A stretch of 64,000 nt of DNA from Actinocatenispora thailandica (GCF_016865425.1 NZ_AP023355.1:4896198-4960197), one strand, 5' to 3'; counted from the first letter of the stretch, positions 52,093-61,668 are shown. The notes: generated by a model from the letters alone, not told the origin. Translations and numbers: made by a program.

Positions 52093-53564
52093 CAGCCCGC
52101 GTCCCCGGTACCCGGCCGGTCACCGGCACCGCGCGCGTCCCGGGCACCGGCGCCGTGCGGGCCGCCGATCCGGTACGCGTCGCCGTCGCCGGGCCGGTCG
52201 TCGGCGTCGCCGGCCCCGGTCTCGACCGGTTCGGCCCCGACCGGTTCGGACTGGGCGGAGTCGGCCTGAGGCTCGCCGACCTCGGCGGTGCCGGGCTCGG
52301 TGCCGGCGCCCGCGGGGGCGGTCTCGCTGGTGGTCACCGGGCGCATCTCGCGGATCCCCTTGGCGGTCAACGCGGCCACCGTCGAGACGGCGAACGCGGC
52401 GGTGAACGCGAGCACCACGCCCGCGGCACCGAAGTGCGCGGCGAGGGTGCCGGCCAGCAGCGGCGCCAGCGCGGCGAGGCCCATCGCCGCGGTCATGAAG
52501 GCGCTGTTGACGCGACCCTGCAGCCGGTCCGGGGTGGTCGCGGCCAGGTGCCCGAACAGCCCGGCGTTGAGCGGCGGCCCGAGCAGGATCAGCAGCGCGA
52601 CCGGCGCGGCGGCGAGCGGGGTCGAGGCGAGCGGCCAGGCGGCGAGCAGCAGCGGGATGCCGAGCAGCGTGATGGCGCGCAGCAGCTTCGGGAACGCGAA
52701 CCGGCGCATCATGCTGCTCGCGGCCAGCGCGCCGATCAACCCGCCGACGCCGACGATGGTCTCCACGGTACCGATCAGCACCGGCGGTGTTCCGTTGCGC
52801 TGCAACAGGATGATGATGCCGAACAGCATGCCGTTGATGGCGAAGTTCAGCGGCGCGGCGATCAGCATCGCGGCCCGCAGGAACGGCGTGGTGACCGTGT
52901 AGCGCAGCCCTTCGAGCAGGTCGCGCAGCGGCGAGGTGGCGGTGCCCGCCGGCTCGGCCGTCTCCTGCATCGGCCGGCGGATCAGCAGCAGGCCGACCAG
53001 CGAGACCAGGTAGCTGATCGCGTCGGCGAGGAACGGCAGCGCCCGGCCGAGACCGAACACCGCACCGCCGATGGGCGGCCCGACCAGCCCGACCGCGTAG
53101 CTGCGCGCCTCGTCCCGGGCCACGGCGGTGGACACCTGGTCCAGCGGTACCAGGTTGCGCACCGCGGACATCGCCGAGGTGTCGAACGCCGCGGCGCACA
53201 CGCTCTCGATCATCGCCACGACGGCGATCACCAGCACGTTGCCGTACCCGAGCAGCAGACTCGCGGCCAGCCCGGCGAACGCGACCAGCCGGATGCTGTC
53301 GCAGGCGAGCATCAGCCGGCGCCGGTTGACCCGGTCGGCGAGCACCCCGGCCGGCAGCCGTACCGCGGTCTTGGCGACCATCGCCGCGGTGCCGACGGCC
53401 CCGGCGAGCACCGCGTTGTGCGTGAGTACCAGCACGACCAGCGGGTAGGCCAGCGAGGACATCGAGCTGCCCAGGTCCGACAGCGCCTGGCTGCCCCACA
53501 ACAGGTTGAAGTCGCGGTTGCGCCACAGGCTGTTCGGGCCGGGCGCGGTCAGCAGCCGCCTCAC
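52092..53564 (-). CDS. Major facilitator superfamily transporter, EntS-like
   Basis: This 490-residue exporter has about twelve helices, with the family start SLWRNRDFNLLWGSQALSDLGSSM and the loop GVLADRVNRRRLML. It ends in a hydrophilic tail of about 80 residues rich in Gly, Asp and Ala. The GTG at 53564 overlaps the ArsR stop (GTGA). Related proteins export siderophores or macrolides. It is coexpressed with the ArsR regulator and the second MFS gene. Confidence 0.88.
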   Translation of the reverse strand: MRRLLTAPGPNSLWRNRDFNLLWGSQALSDLGSSMSSLAYPLVVLVLTHNAVLAGAVGTAAMVAKTAVRLPAGVLADRVNRRRLMLACDSIRLVAFAGLAASLLLGYGNVLVIAVVAMIESVCAAAFDTSAMSAVRNLVPLDQVSTAVARDEARSYAVGLVGPPIGGAVFGLGRALPFLADAISYLVSLVGLLLIRRPMQETAEPAGTATSPLRDLLEGLRYTVTTPFLRAAMLIAAPLNFAINGMLFGIIILLQRNGTPPVLIGTVETIVGVGGLIGALAASSMMRRFAFPKLLRAITLLGIPLLLAAWPLASTPLAAAPVALLILLGPPLNAGLFGHLAATTPDRLQGRVNSAFMTAAMGLAALAPLLAGTLAAHFGAAGVVLAFTAAFAVSTVAALTAKGIREMRPVTTSETAPAGAGTEPGTAEVGEPQADSAQSEPVGAEPVETGAGDADDRPGDGDAYRIGGPHGAGARDARGAGDRPGTGDAG

Positions 53565-54166
53565 TCCTGGTCCTCCGACCACGGCCGGGCCGGGAACCCC
53601 CAGGACACCAGGCGGACGGCGCGGGCGTCGGCGGGGCGGGTGGCCGGATCGGTGAACCGCTCGGCGTAGGGCAGTATCTGGGCGACGATCCGCTCCTTGA
53701 ACTCGACGAGTTCGGCAGCGGTGAGCCAGGCGAACGACTGGCTCCAGAACGCCGCGTCGTACCAGTCCTGCGGCTCGCTGTCCTGCCGGCGCTCGAACTC
53801 CTGGTGCTCGTCGAACTCGTGTTGGTACATCAGCTCGGCCATCGCCGCGCCGGCGGCGGCGGCCTCGCCCTCGCTGCGTCCGCCCCAGCTGCGGTTCTCG
53901 ATCACCGGGCGCCACGGCCGCTGCCGGCCGGTGCCGCCGCCGGCCTCCTCGACGTAGCCGTACTTGGCGAGCTGGCGCAGGTGCCAGGAGCAGTTGGCGG
54001 GGCTCTCCCCGATCCGGTCGGAGAGCTGGCTTGCAGTCAGCGATCCGGCGATGAACAGCTCGTCCATGATGCGGATGCGCACGGGGTGGGCCATGGCGCG
54101 CAGCTCGCGTGGATCGCGAAGCGTGCGCTTCGGCAGTTCGTGGTGGTGCTTGTCGTCGTCGGGCAC
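53561..54166 (-). CDS. ArsR-type winged-helix transcriptional regulator
   Basis: This 201-residue protein has an HTH domain (about 20-85; RAMAHPVRIRIMDELFIAGSLTASQLSDRIGESPANCSWHLRQL). A C-terminal half with no metal-binding cysteines follows, so it is not a metal sensor of the classic kind. It is the first gene of the operon with two exporters and likely represses them until a small molecule binds. GTG at 54166 has only a weak ribosome site. Confidence 0.86.
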   Translation of the reverse strand: MPDDDKHHHELPKRTLRDPRELRAMAHPVRIRIMDELFIAGSLTASQLSDRIGESPANCSWHLRQLAKYGYVEEAGGGTGRQRPWRPVIENRSWGGRSEGEAAAAGAAMAELMYQHEFDEHQEFERRQDSEPQDWYDAAFWSQSFAWLTAAELVEFKERIVAQILPYAERFTDPATRPADARAVRLVSWGFPARPWSEDQE

Positions 54167-54175
54167 GCGTCGAAG

Positions 54176-54645
54176 CTACCCTTTCGAAAGGCTCCTTTCA
54201 ACCCCTTCCTCGTACCGCCTGAGCGTCGCCACGACGAGCCCGCGCTCGGCCGCGGTGAGCGGTTCGAGGGCGGCGCGCCACGCGTCGGCCGCCCCGGCGA
54301 GCCAGGCGTGGATCGCGCGGCGATGCGGGGCGGCGATGCTGACGATGACGCGGCGCCGGTCGGTGTCGTCCTCGCCACGGTGCAGGATCCCCTGCCGGCT
54401 GAGGTCGCCGACCATCAGGCTCACCGTCGCGGGTGCCACCTCCAGCCGCTCGGCCAGAACCCGCACGGTCATCGGGCCATCCAGCAGCAGCAGCGCGAGC
54501 AGCGTCAGATGCCGGGGGCCAGCCCGAACGACGCGAGCGCCGGCGGCACGGTGAGCTTCTTGGCGCGGCCGACCAGCCGCGGCATCAGCAGCAGCATCTG
54601 CCGGACGCCGTCGTCCAGGTCGAGACCACCGGATCCCGTTGACAT
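54176..54645 (-). pseudogene. MarR-family regulator interrupted by a one-base frameshift
   Basis: From ATG 54645, with GGAG eight bases before it, the frame encodes MSTGSGGLDLDDG and a MarR N-terminus. At a run of five Gs (54514-54518) one extra base is needed to continue LAPRHLTLLALLLLDGPMTV and the wing DDTDRRRVIVSI, down to TGA at 54176. The repaired protein would be 156 residues, normal for MarR. It is divergent from the frameshifted oxidoreductase-hemerythrin gene, so the two may form a stress-response pair. Confidence 0.78.
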
Positions 54646-54665
54646 TCCTTTGTCTCCAAACTAGC

Positions 54666-54677
54666 TTTGCTTGCAAA
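54666..54677. promoter_or_regulatory. Palindrome TTTGC-TT-GCAAA upstream of the MarR gene
   Basis: The palindrome lies about 20 bases before the MarR start, in an AT-rich stretch next to a minus-strand TATATT-like -10. The size and position fit a MarR operator. Confidence 0.5.
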
Positions 54678-54813
54678 TATATGTGTCGTCAAAACACCTT
54701 CGCGATCAGATCGGCTGAGCCACCGACGCAGCGTCGACAGCAGCGCGACATCGGCCTCGAACAGCGTTGCTCTCCGAGCAGCATCGGCCTCATAGCAGCG
54801 TTGCCATCAGCGC

Positions 54814-54847
54814 AGCGTTGGTGTCACAGCAGCGTTGGTGTCACAGC
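54814..54847. repeat. Tandem 17-bp repeat before the oxidoreductase-hemerythrin gene
   Basis: AGCGTTGGTGTCACAGC is repeated exactly at 54814-54830 and 54831-54847, with more degenerate AGCGTTG copies at about 54760 and 54796. It lies 25 bases before the gene start, so it may hold binding sites or be a slippage product. Confidence 0.7.
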
Positions 54848-54872
54848 GATCCCGACAGTACCGAGGAGACCG

Positions 54873-55801
54873 ATGCCGAATCCGAACCGCGCGGTGATCG
54901 ACGAGTTCCGGGCCAACGCCGGCCGCGTCGGCGGTCCGTTCACCGGCGCCGACCTGCTGCTGCTCACCGCCGGCGGGGTGACCAGCCCGCTCGGCTACCA
55001 CGACGAGGGCGACCGGCTGCTGGTCTACGCCTCCAACGCCGGCCGCGACCGCGACCCACGCTGGTACCGGCGGCTGCTGGACGACCCGGTCGGCACCGTC
55101 GAGGTCGGTACCGAGCGGTACCGCGCCGTCGGCGCCGCGCTGCACGGCGCCGAGCGCGATCGCTGCTACCGCGAGCAGGGCGAACGCGTCCCCGCCTACG
55201 CCGAGTACCAGCGCGGCACCGGGCGGCCGATCCCGGTCGTCGCGCTGTACCGGATGGACCACAGCGACCGCGGCCTCGCCGTCGCCGTGCAGCTGGTCCA
55301 CGCGCACACCGCGCTGCGCGCCCAGCTCGCCGAGGTCGCAGCCAGCACCGCCGCCGCGGCCGGCGCCGACACCGCAGCCAGCGGGAACAGCGCTGCCGGC
55401 GACGACATCGCTGCCAGCACGAGCACCGACACCGGCACCGCGGGCAGCGAGCACGCCGCGGCCGGCGGTGCCGCAAGCACCGTCGGGGCGAGCGGCGGTG
55501 ACGTGTTCGGGCACTGCCTGGCCTGGTGCGCCGAGGTCGGCGAGCACCACCGCAACGAGGATGCGACGTTCCCGCGGCTGCTCGACGCGCTGCCCGGGCT
55601 CGCCGGCACGGTGCGGCGGCTGCGCGCCGAACACCGTACCGTCGCCGAAGGCCTGCGCGAACTCGACCGGCTCGTCGCGGCGGGCGACGCCACCGCGGTC
55701 ACCGCCGCCCGTACCGCACTCGGGCGCGGCTCGACGACCACTTCGGCGCCGAGGAGCGCGCCCTGCTGCCCGCCCTCGACACCCTCCCCGACACCTGGTG
55801 A
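54873..55801 (+). pseudogene. Deazaflavin-dependent oxidoreductase-hemerythrin fusion, frameshifted near its end
   Basis: The N-terminal about 140 residues (RANAGRVGGPFTGADLLLLTAGG, RWYRRLLDDP) match the DUF385/Ddn F420-dependent nitroreductase family. A low-complexity Ala/Gly/Ser/Thr linker follows, then a hemerythrin-like domain with HCLAWCAEVGEHHRNEDATFP. At 55721-55724 one missing C breaks the frame; restored, it would read LRARLDDHFGAEERALLPAL and stop at 55799-55801. GAGGAG precedes the ATG. The role is likely redox or oxygen/NO handling. Confidence 0.75.
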
Positions 55802-55808
55802 CGGCCGG

Positions 55809-56696
55809 TCAGGAACGTTCGTGCAGCCAGCGGTCGATCAGCAGGTAGGCGACCGAGGTGGTGAACGGCAGGGCCGGGCCGGACTCGGTACCGAACTCGG
55901 CGCGGCGAAACCAGCGGGCCCGCTCGATCTCGACGCCGTCGACCACCACCGGCGCGGACGGGTCGGCCAGCGCCGTGTAGGCGAGCATCAGCGAACGCGG
56001 GAACGGCCACGGTTGGCTGGTCAGGTACCGCACGCCGTGCACGGTGACGCCGACCTCCTCGGTGACCTCGCGGGCCACCGCCGCCTCCACCGACTCCCCC
56101 GGCTCCACGTAGCCCGCGAGACAGGAGTACCGCTCGGTCGGCCACTCCGGCTTGTGCGCGAGCAGGCAGCGCCCGTCCGGTCCGGCGACCCCGTCGTGGA
56201 CCAGCACGATCATCGCCGGGTCGGTGCGCGGCCACAGCGTGCCGCCGGCGGCGGTGACCCGGGTCCACCCGGCCTCACCCAGCTCGGTCGGCGCACCGGT
56301 GGCCGGGTCGTACCGGTGCGCGGCGTGCCAGTTCGCCAGCGCCACCGCGGTGGTGAACAGGTCGGCGTCCTCGTCGCCGAGCAGGTGCCCGACGGTGCGC
56401 AGCGAATGCGATCGGGCGCCGGGCAGCTCGGGCAGCGCGGCGGCGACGGCAAAGCAGGGCACGCCGTCGGCACCGACGCCGAGGAACAGCCGGTCACCGG
56501 GCGGCGCGTCGGCGGCCGACACGTACACCAGGTGGGGCGGGTCACCGGCCACCAGCGCGCGGTCGCCCTGCACGATCAGTACCCGTGCGGTCGGCCAGGC
56601 GTTGGCGAGCCAGCCGGCGTCGGTGCGCCGGTCGGTGGCCCGGTCGACCGCACCCCGGTAGAGTTGGGTGGCTATTTCCGTTGTCCCGCATGACAT
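55809..56696 (-). CDS. nudC: NADH pyrophosphatase (Nudix hydrolase)
   Basis: This 295-residue enzyme cleaves NADH, and can remove NAD caps from RNA. It has the Nudix box GYVEPGESVEAAVAREVTEEVGV with its catalytic Glu residues, and SQPWPFPRS, which is specific to NADH pyrophosphatases. The four zinc cysteines of the E. coli enzyme are missing in this protein, as in many actinobacterial NudC. ATG at 56696 has AGGGGGA five bases before it. It is conserved near mycoredoxin in mycobacteria. Confidence 0.93.
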   Translation of the reverse strand: MSCGTTEIATQLYRGAVDRATDRRTDAGWLANAWPTARVLIVQGDRALVAGDPPHLVYVSAADAPPGDRLFLGVGADGVPCFAVAAALPELPGARSHSLRTVGHLLGDEDADLFTTAVALANWHAAHRYDPATGAPTELGEAGWTRVTAAGGTLWPRTDPAMIVLVHDGVAGPDGRCLLAHKPEWPTERYSCLAGYVEPGESVEAAVAREVTEEVGVTVHGVRYLTSQPWPFPRSLMLAYTALADPSAPVVVDGVEIERARWFRRAEFGTESGPALPFTTSVAYLLIDRWLHERS

Positions 56697-57020
56697 GTGT
56701 GTGTCCCCCTGTCGACGAGCCGAGCCCGCGTCGAGATCAACGAGGCGAACCCGACCACGTCACTGTGCGTACCGGCCGGCCGGCGGCACGATCCACCGAA
56801 CGTGGCCCGGCCGGGGTCGACCTGCTGCCAGATCTCGTGCCGGCCGCGACCGTCCGGAGCGTCGCCACGGCCCCGGCGGCGGTCTCGAAGTCCGGGCGCC
56901 GGCTGCGGCGCCCCCGCGGGCCCGTCGCGGCGTTGCGGGTCGGCCCGCGTGCAAGCCTGGCACACGAGCCGCCCTTCGCCCTGCGAGCAGACGCTCGGCC
57001 GGGGACTTCGAGACAGCCCC
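56697..57020. other. Gap upstream of nudC
   Basis: No convincing gene is present in this 324-base stretch. Its open frames have odd Arg/Gly/Pro composition and no start with a ribosome site. It should hold the nudC promoter and the end of the M16 gene's transcript. Confidence 0.5.
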
Positions 57021-58337
57021 TCAGTCGTCGCCGGGGTCGAGCGGGAAGACCGCCGACAGCGACGGCGTCACGACCTTCGCGTCGCCGAGCACCACGGTGG
57101 CCGCCCGGGTCGGCGCGAAATACTCCGCCGCGACGGCGCTGACCTGCTCGGTGGTCGCCGACGCCATCCGCTCGGCGTGCCCGGTCAGCCAGTCCAGCCG
57201 CAGCCCCGATCCGGCCAGCGACGACATCAGCCCGGCCAGCCCGGCCTGGGTGGCGAGGCTCAGTTGCAGGGTGCCGATCCCGTACCGCCGGGCCTGCTCC
57301 AGCTCGTCCTCGCCGACCGGGGTGGACGCCAGCCGGCCCAGCTCGTACCAGGTCTCGACCAGGGCCGGGGTGGTCACCTCGGTGGCGACGTCGGCCGACA
57401 CCACGATCGCCGAGCCCGCGGCGCTGTGCTCGACGGCGGACCGCGGCGAGTAGGTGTATCCCTTGTCCTCCCGGATGTTCTCCACCAGCCGGGACGAGAA
57501 GTATCCGCCGAACACCAGGTTGGCCAGCTGCAGCGCGGCGTGGTCGGGGTCGGTGCGGCCGACCGCGGGCAGCCCCACCCGCAGCGACGACTGCACCGAG
57601 CCGGGCCGGTCGGCCAGCAGCACCGGGCCGCCCTCGATCGGCGGCACCGGCGGCAGCTCGACGGTCTTGCCGCCGCCGTTCCAGGACGACAGTGCGGCCT
57701 CGGCGGCGTCCAGCGCCTTCGCCGGCGGCACGTCACCGACGATGACCAGTACCGAACCGGCCGGGTGCACCCGCTCGGCGTGCAGGGCGCGCAGCGCGGT
57801 CGGCCGGACCGCGGCGACCTGCGCCGGCTCGGCGGTCTGCGTCGCGTACGGGTGGCGGCCGTAGACGCGGCGGTTGAGCGCCTCCCGGGCCAGGTAGGCG
57901 GGCTGAGTCTTCGCGACCTGGATCTGGTCGGCGAGCCGATCGCGCTCGGCGGCCACCTCGCCGGCCGGGTAGACGGCGTCGGTGAGCACCAGCCCGAGCA
58001 GCTCCAGCAGCCGCGGCAGGCCGGAGGTCAGCGCGGCGCCGCCGAGCAGCAGCCGGTCCGGGTCGGCGCTGGCGCCGAGCTGGCCGCCGATGCGCTGCAA
58101 CTGCGCCGAAAGCTCCACATTGGACAGCTCGGAGGTGCCGGACAGCAGCGTCTCGGCCAGCAGCATGCCGCGCGCCACGTTCGTCTTCGCGAACGGGATG
58201 CGCAACCGCAGCTCCACCAGCGGTACGGCGGGGCGCCGGGCGGCGATCACGGTCAGCCCGTTGGCCAGGGTGCGCTCCGCGGTACGCGGCAGCTTCAGCT
58301 TGCGGGCCGGCGTCAGCGCCGGGACGGGGATGCTCAT
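57021..58337 (-). CDS. M16-family peptidase subunit, probably inactive
   Basis: This 438-residue protein has the M16 fold but lacks the HxxEH zinc motif; LLAETLLSG stands in its place, so it cannot cut. It keeps the R/Y pair in FGGYFSSRLVENIREDKGYTYS that shapes the substrate pocket. Such proteins pair with an active subunit, the neighbour 58462-59802, to form a dimeric mitochondrial-processing-type peptidase. GGAGGG is six bases before the ATG. Confidence 0.9.
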   Translation of the reverse strand: MSIPVPALTPARKLKLPRTAERTLANGLTVIAARRPAVPLVELRLRIPFAKTNVARGMLLAETLLSGTSELSNVELSAQLQRIGGQLGASADPDRLLLGGAALTSGLPRLLELLGLVLTDAVYPAGEVAAERDRLADQIQVAKTQPAYLAREALNRRVYGRHPYATQTAEPAQVAAVRPTALRALHAERVHPAGSVLVIVGDVPPAKALDAAEAALSSWNGGGKTVELPPVPPIEGGPVLLADRPGSVQSSLRVGLPAVGRTDPDHAALQLANLVFGGYFSSRLVENIREDKGYTYSPRSAVEHSAAGSAIVVSADVATEVTTPALVETWYELGRLASTPVGEDELEQARRYGIGTLQLSLATQAGLAGLMSSLAGSGLRLDWLTGHAERMASATTEQVSAVAAEYFAPTRAATVVLGDAKVVTPSLSAVFPLDPGDD

Positions 58338-58461
58338 GCGCGTCCCTCCTTCGTCGACACGCCGATGCGGCAGTTGCGGTTCGCGGGCCGACCCGGGCTC
58401 GCGGCCGTGGCCGCGTCGCCGGGAAGGGCGTGGCACGCCCCGGGGCCGATGATGCGCGCGC

Positions 58462-59802
58462 TCACTTGGCGCCCCCCGGTACGACCTCGACGGTGGCGCG
58501 CCGGGCGGGGCGCAGGGCGGCGGCAGCGGACACGATGGACTCCTCGGTGACCTCGCCGAGCAGGCGGGGCAGCTCGTTGGTGAGCGCGGCGTCGCCGCGC
58601 TGCTGGGCGATGGTGCCCATTCGCAGCGCGCGGCCGAGCACCGGGTCGAGGTCGCGCAGCAGCTGGGTGGCGATGCGCGCCTTGGTGCGGTCCAGCTCGC
58701 CGGGGGCCAGGCCGTCGCCGGCGAGCCGGTCGAGTTCCTCGTCGACGGTGCGCAGCACGTCGTCGACCGCGCCGCCGGGCGGCAGGTGCGCGGACAGCAC
58801 CAGCGCGGTGGGGTCGCGGACCTCGAACGGCTCACCCATGAACCCGAGGTAGCCGCCGATACCGGTGACCGCCCGGTCCTTGAGCACCAGCCGCTCCACC
58901 AGCCGGGACGAGTCGCCGTCGGTGAGCACCTCGGCGAGCACCACGTACGGCAGGTACGCGTCGAAGTCGGTGATCGGGTCGGGAACCCGCCAGGCCGACG
59001 CGAACGCCGGCAGCGGGGCCCTCTCGTCCACATAGGAGTCACGTCGCTCGGCGGCCAGGTCCGGCTCGGCGAAGCTCGGCCGCACCGGCCGGGGCCGCGC
59101 CGGCACGTCGGCGAAGTGCCGCCGCACCAGCTCGGTGGCCTGCTCGACGGTGAAGTCGCCGGCCAGCGCGAGCGTGGCGTTGCTCGCCGCGTAGTACGTG
59201 GTGAAGAAGTCCTCGGCGTCGGCGACGGTGGCGGCGTTGAGGTCGACGAACGAGCCGTACCCGTCGTGCGCGTTCGGGAAGGTGTCGAACATGACCGGTG
59301 GCAGCCGGAGCCACGGGAACCCGCCGTACGGCCGGTTCAGCACGTTGACCCGGATCTCCTCGCTGACCACGTCGATCTGGTTGCGCAGGTTCTCCTCGGT
59401 GATCTTCGGCCGGCGCATCCGATCGGCTTCGAGGAACAGCGCGCGCTCCAGCGCGTTGGACGGCAGGAACTGGTAGTAGTCGGTGTAATCCAGGTGCGTG
59501 GATCCGTTGAAGGTGCCGCCGGATCCCTGCACGTAGCGGAAGTGGGCGAGCTTCTCCAGGTTCTCCGAGCCCTGGAACATCAGATGCTCGAACAGGTGGG
59601 CGAACCCGGTGCGGCCTGCCGGCTCCGACCGGATGCCGACGTCGTAGATGACCGCGACGGCCACCACCGGCGCACTGCGGTCCGGAGCCAGCACCACCCG
59701 CAGGCCGTTGGCCAGGGTGAACTGTTCGACCGGGAAGCTTGTTGTCGGAATCCGCACGCGGCGGGCGCTGAGAGCGGGCACGAGTGCGACCCTATCCGCC
59801 AT
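58462..59802 (-). CDS. M16-family zinc peptidase, active subunit
   Basis: This 446-residue enzyme has HLFEH, the inverted zinc motif, with the third ligand in NQIDVVSEEIR. It is the catalytic partner of the inactive M16 gene just downstream. No signal peptide is seen, so it is cytoplasmic or at the membrane face. The ATG at 59802 gives MADRVALVPALS; a downstream GTG is possible. The two genes are read in the same direction, the active one first. Confidence 0.92.
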   Translation of the reverse strand: MADRVALVPALSARRVRIPTTSFPVEQFTLANGLRVVLAPDRSAPVVAVAVIYDVGIRSEPAGRTGFAHLFEHLMFQGSENLEKLAHFRYVQGSGGTFNGSTHLDYTDYYQFLPSNALERALFLEADRMRRPKITEENLRNQIDVVSEEIRVNVLNRPYGGFPWLRLPPVMFDTFPNAHDGYGSFVDLNAATVADAEDFFTTYYAASNATLALAGDFTVEQATELVRRHFADVPARPRPVRPSFAEPDLAAERRDSYVDERAPLPAFASAWRVPDPITDFDAYLPYVVLAEVLTDGDSSRLVERLVLKDRAVTGIGGYLGFMGEPFEVRDPTALVLSAHLPPGGAVDDVLRTVDEELDRLAGDGLAPGELDRTKARIATQLLRDLDPVLGRALRMGTIAQQRGDAALTNELPRLLGEVTEESIVSAAAALRPARRATVEVVPGGAK

Positions 59803-59850
59803 TGGCCCGAATCGTCAGCGCACCCCGACACCGGCGGGGCGGCCGGTCGC

Positions 59851-60933
59851 TCAGTGCGCCGCCCGTACCGAGTCGATGGCGTCCTTGACCACCCAGTCGT
59901 ACTGCTGGTGGGTGCCCGGAATCGACACGTAGAGCACCGCCGCGGTGGGCTTGCCGACGTCGAAGGTGGCCACCCCGACCAGTTCGCTCCTGGCCTTGAG
60001 GCCCTGCGCGCTGGCGTCGAAGTGCAGCCGGAAGATCGACACCCAGGCGGGCAGGCCGCCGACGGTGGTCAGCTTGGACTCGATCGAGTCCATCTGGTTC
60101 GGCTGCGGATAGTACGACTTGCGCACGTCGGCGACGATCTGCTGGCCGACGCACTTGAGGTCGAGGATGTTGCCGTCGTTGACGGTGGCCGGCACCGACC
60201 CGGACAGCACCGACGCGAGGTACTCGCCCCGGCTGTAGCGCTCGGTCACGAACGACTGGCCGGTGACGTAGTGGACCTTCAACTGGCCGGCGTACCAGTC
60301 GTCGTTCCACTGCTGCCAGGGCGACCCGTAGCGCTGGTAGGAGATGCCGGCCTTGGGGTCGGTGGTGCGCGGGCCCGGCGGTGGCGGCGGCCCCTCCCGG
60401 TACCCGGGGTCGGCGGTCGCCGTCGGCGGCGGGCAGGCCTGCGCGAGCGGCGGGCCGGTCTGTTTGTCCTTGCCGCCGCCGAACGGCAGCTTGTCGCCGA
60501 GACCGCCGCCGAACGAGCCGCTGAGCGCGAGCACCAGCACGACCACCAGGCCGATGCCGAGCAGGCCGCCGGCCACGCCGAGGAACAGCCCGAGCCGCGG
60601 TGGCCGCGGACCGCCCGGATCGTCGGGCAGGTCGGTGGCCGGAGCGGCCGGGTCGCCGAGCGCGACCGGTGCCCGCCGGCGCAGCAGGCCGCGGCCGGCG
60701 CGCGGCGCGGGCGGCGTGCCGAGGTCGTGCGAGGCGGTGATCAGGCCGGTCTCGGCGTCGTGGTGGGCCGGATGCCCGGGCCGGACGATCGGGGTACTGC
60801 CGGGCAGCGGCCCGGACCGACCGGTGGCCGGCGGCACCACGACGACGTGGTCGGACTCGCCCGAAGGGCGCGACCACACCTCGTGTTCCGGGCCGGTCCG
60901 CCCGGTGTGCTCCCGATCGCTGCGCTCGGTCAT
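59851..60933 (-). CDS. Membrane-anchored hypothetical protein with an extracellular domain
   Basis: This 360-residue protein has a charged/Pro-rich cytoplasmic N-terminus of about 110 residues, one helix (about 113-135; LGLFLGVAGGLLGIGLVVVLVLALSG region) and an outer domain of about 220 residues with a few cysteines (KCVGQQI, QACPPP). A RDxx-like poly-Pro stretch follows the helix. It resembles lipoprotein-like or surface proteins of actinobacteria that are of unknown function. GGGAG precedes the ATG at 60933. Confidence 0.78.
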   Translation of the reverse strand: MTERSDREHTGRTGPEHEVWSRPSGESDHVVVVPPATGRSGPLPGSTPIVRPGHPAHHDAETGLITASHDLGTPPAPRAGRGLLRRRAPVALGDPAAPATDLPDDPGGPRPPRLGLFLGVAGGLLGIGLVVVLVLALSGSFGGGLGDKLPFGGGKDKQTGPPLAQACPPPTATADPGYREGPPPPPGPRTTDPKAGISYQRYGSPWQQWNDDWYAGQLKVHYVTGQSFVTERYSRGEYLASVLSGSVPATVNDGNILDLKCVGQQIVADVRKSYYPQPNQMDSIESKLTTVGGLPAWVSIFRLHFDASAQGLKARSELVGVATFDVGKPTAAVLYVSIPGTHQQYDWVVKDAIDSVRAAH

Positions 60934-61202
60934 CTCCCGCTCTCTCCGGCGTGATCGGGTGCCCCGACAGCCCCGGCCCTGGTACCGCCACCGTAGCGGG
61001 CGGGGTCCGCCCGGCCGGGACACGCCCCGCACCAGGGCGTCCGCCAGCGGGCTCGCCCGGCCACCGGGTCGAGGGCACTTCGGGTCGGATGGTGGCCGCG
61101 GACCGGCCCCCGGCGCAACCCGGAGCGTTCAGCGCAATTCCAGCGTTCCGGCATGAAGTTCACGGTCTGATCGCCGCCGCGGCGGTGCCGCCGGGGATCG
61201 GG

Positions 61203-61421
61203 TCAGCGTTCGTCGACGGCGCGGCGGGTCGCGCGGGCCGGATGGTGGTGCTGGCCGGGCGAGCGCAGTTCGATCACGGTGCTCGTCTCGGGATGCCGGC
61301 GGGAGTTCGACGGGTGCCACGGGGCGAGGGTGATCGCCGCGGCGACGGCCACCCCGGCAGCCGCGATGGCGAAGACGAGGAGCAGTTCGGTACGGCCGGA
61401 GGCGCCGGTACCGGCGAGCAT
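61203..61421 (-). CDS. Small single-helix membrane protein
   Basis: This 72-residue protein has a helix at about 12-33 (ELLLVFAIAAAGVAVAAAITL) and a hydrophilic His/Arg/Pro-rich tail. AAGGA lies seven bases before the ATG at 61421. Its function is unknown. The strong ribosome site and membrane segment are its main support. Confidence 0.55.
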   Translation of the reverse strand: MLAGTGASGRTELLLVFAIAAAGVAVAAAITLAPWHPSNSRRHPETSTVIELRSPGQHHHPARATRRAVDER

Positions 61422-61668
61422 GGTGGTGTCCTTCCCCGTGATGGCGATGCGCGCAACGTGGCGGTCGGGTCGAGTCGAGTCGGCGCCCCGCCGGCGAGTC
61501 GGGCCGGCTCCCGTTGCGTACGCAGCGTCGCACGAATCCGGTCGCTCGTCAGCCCCCGGTCCCGGCGTTCACGCGGGATCGGTCAAGAATTCGACAGGAA
61601 CTTCCGGCAAGCTTCCGGTCGGTGATCTACTCAGGGTGCCACTGGCGCTACGGTGCGATGTTCAGGGT

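Noticed and set aside
56672-56965. A 97-codon leftward frame upstream of nudC
   Set aside because: Arg/Gly/Pro-rich composition, overlap with the nudC start, no ribosome site and no recognisable domain.
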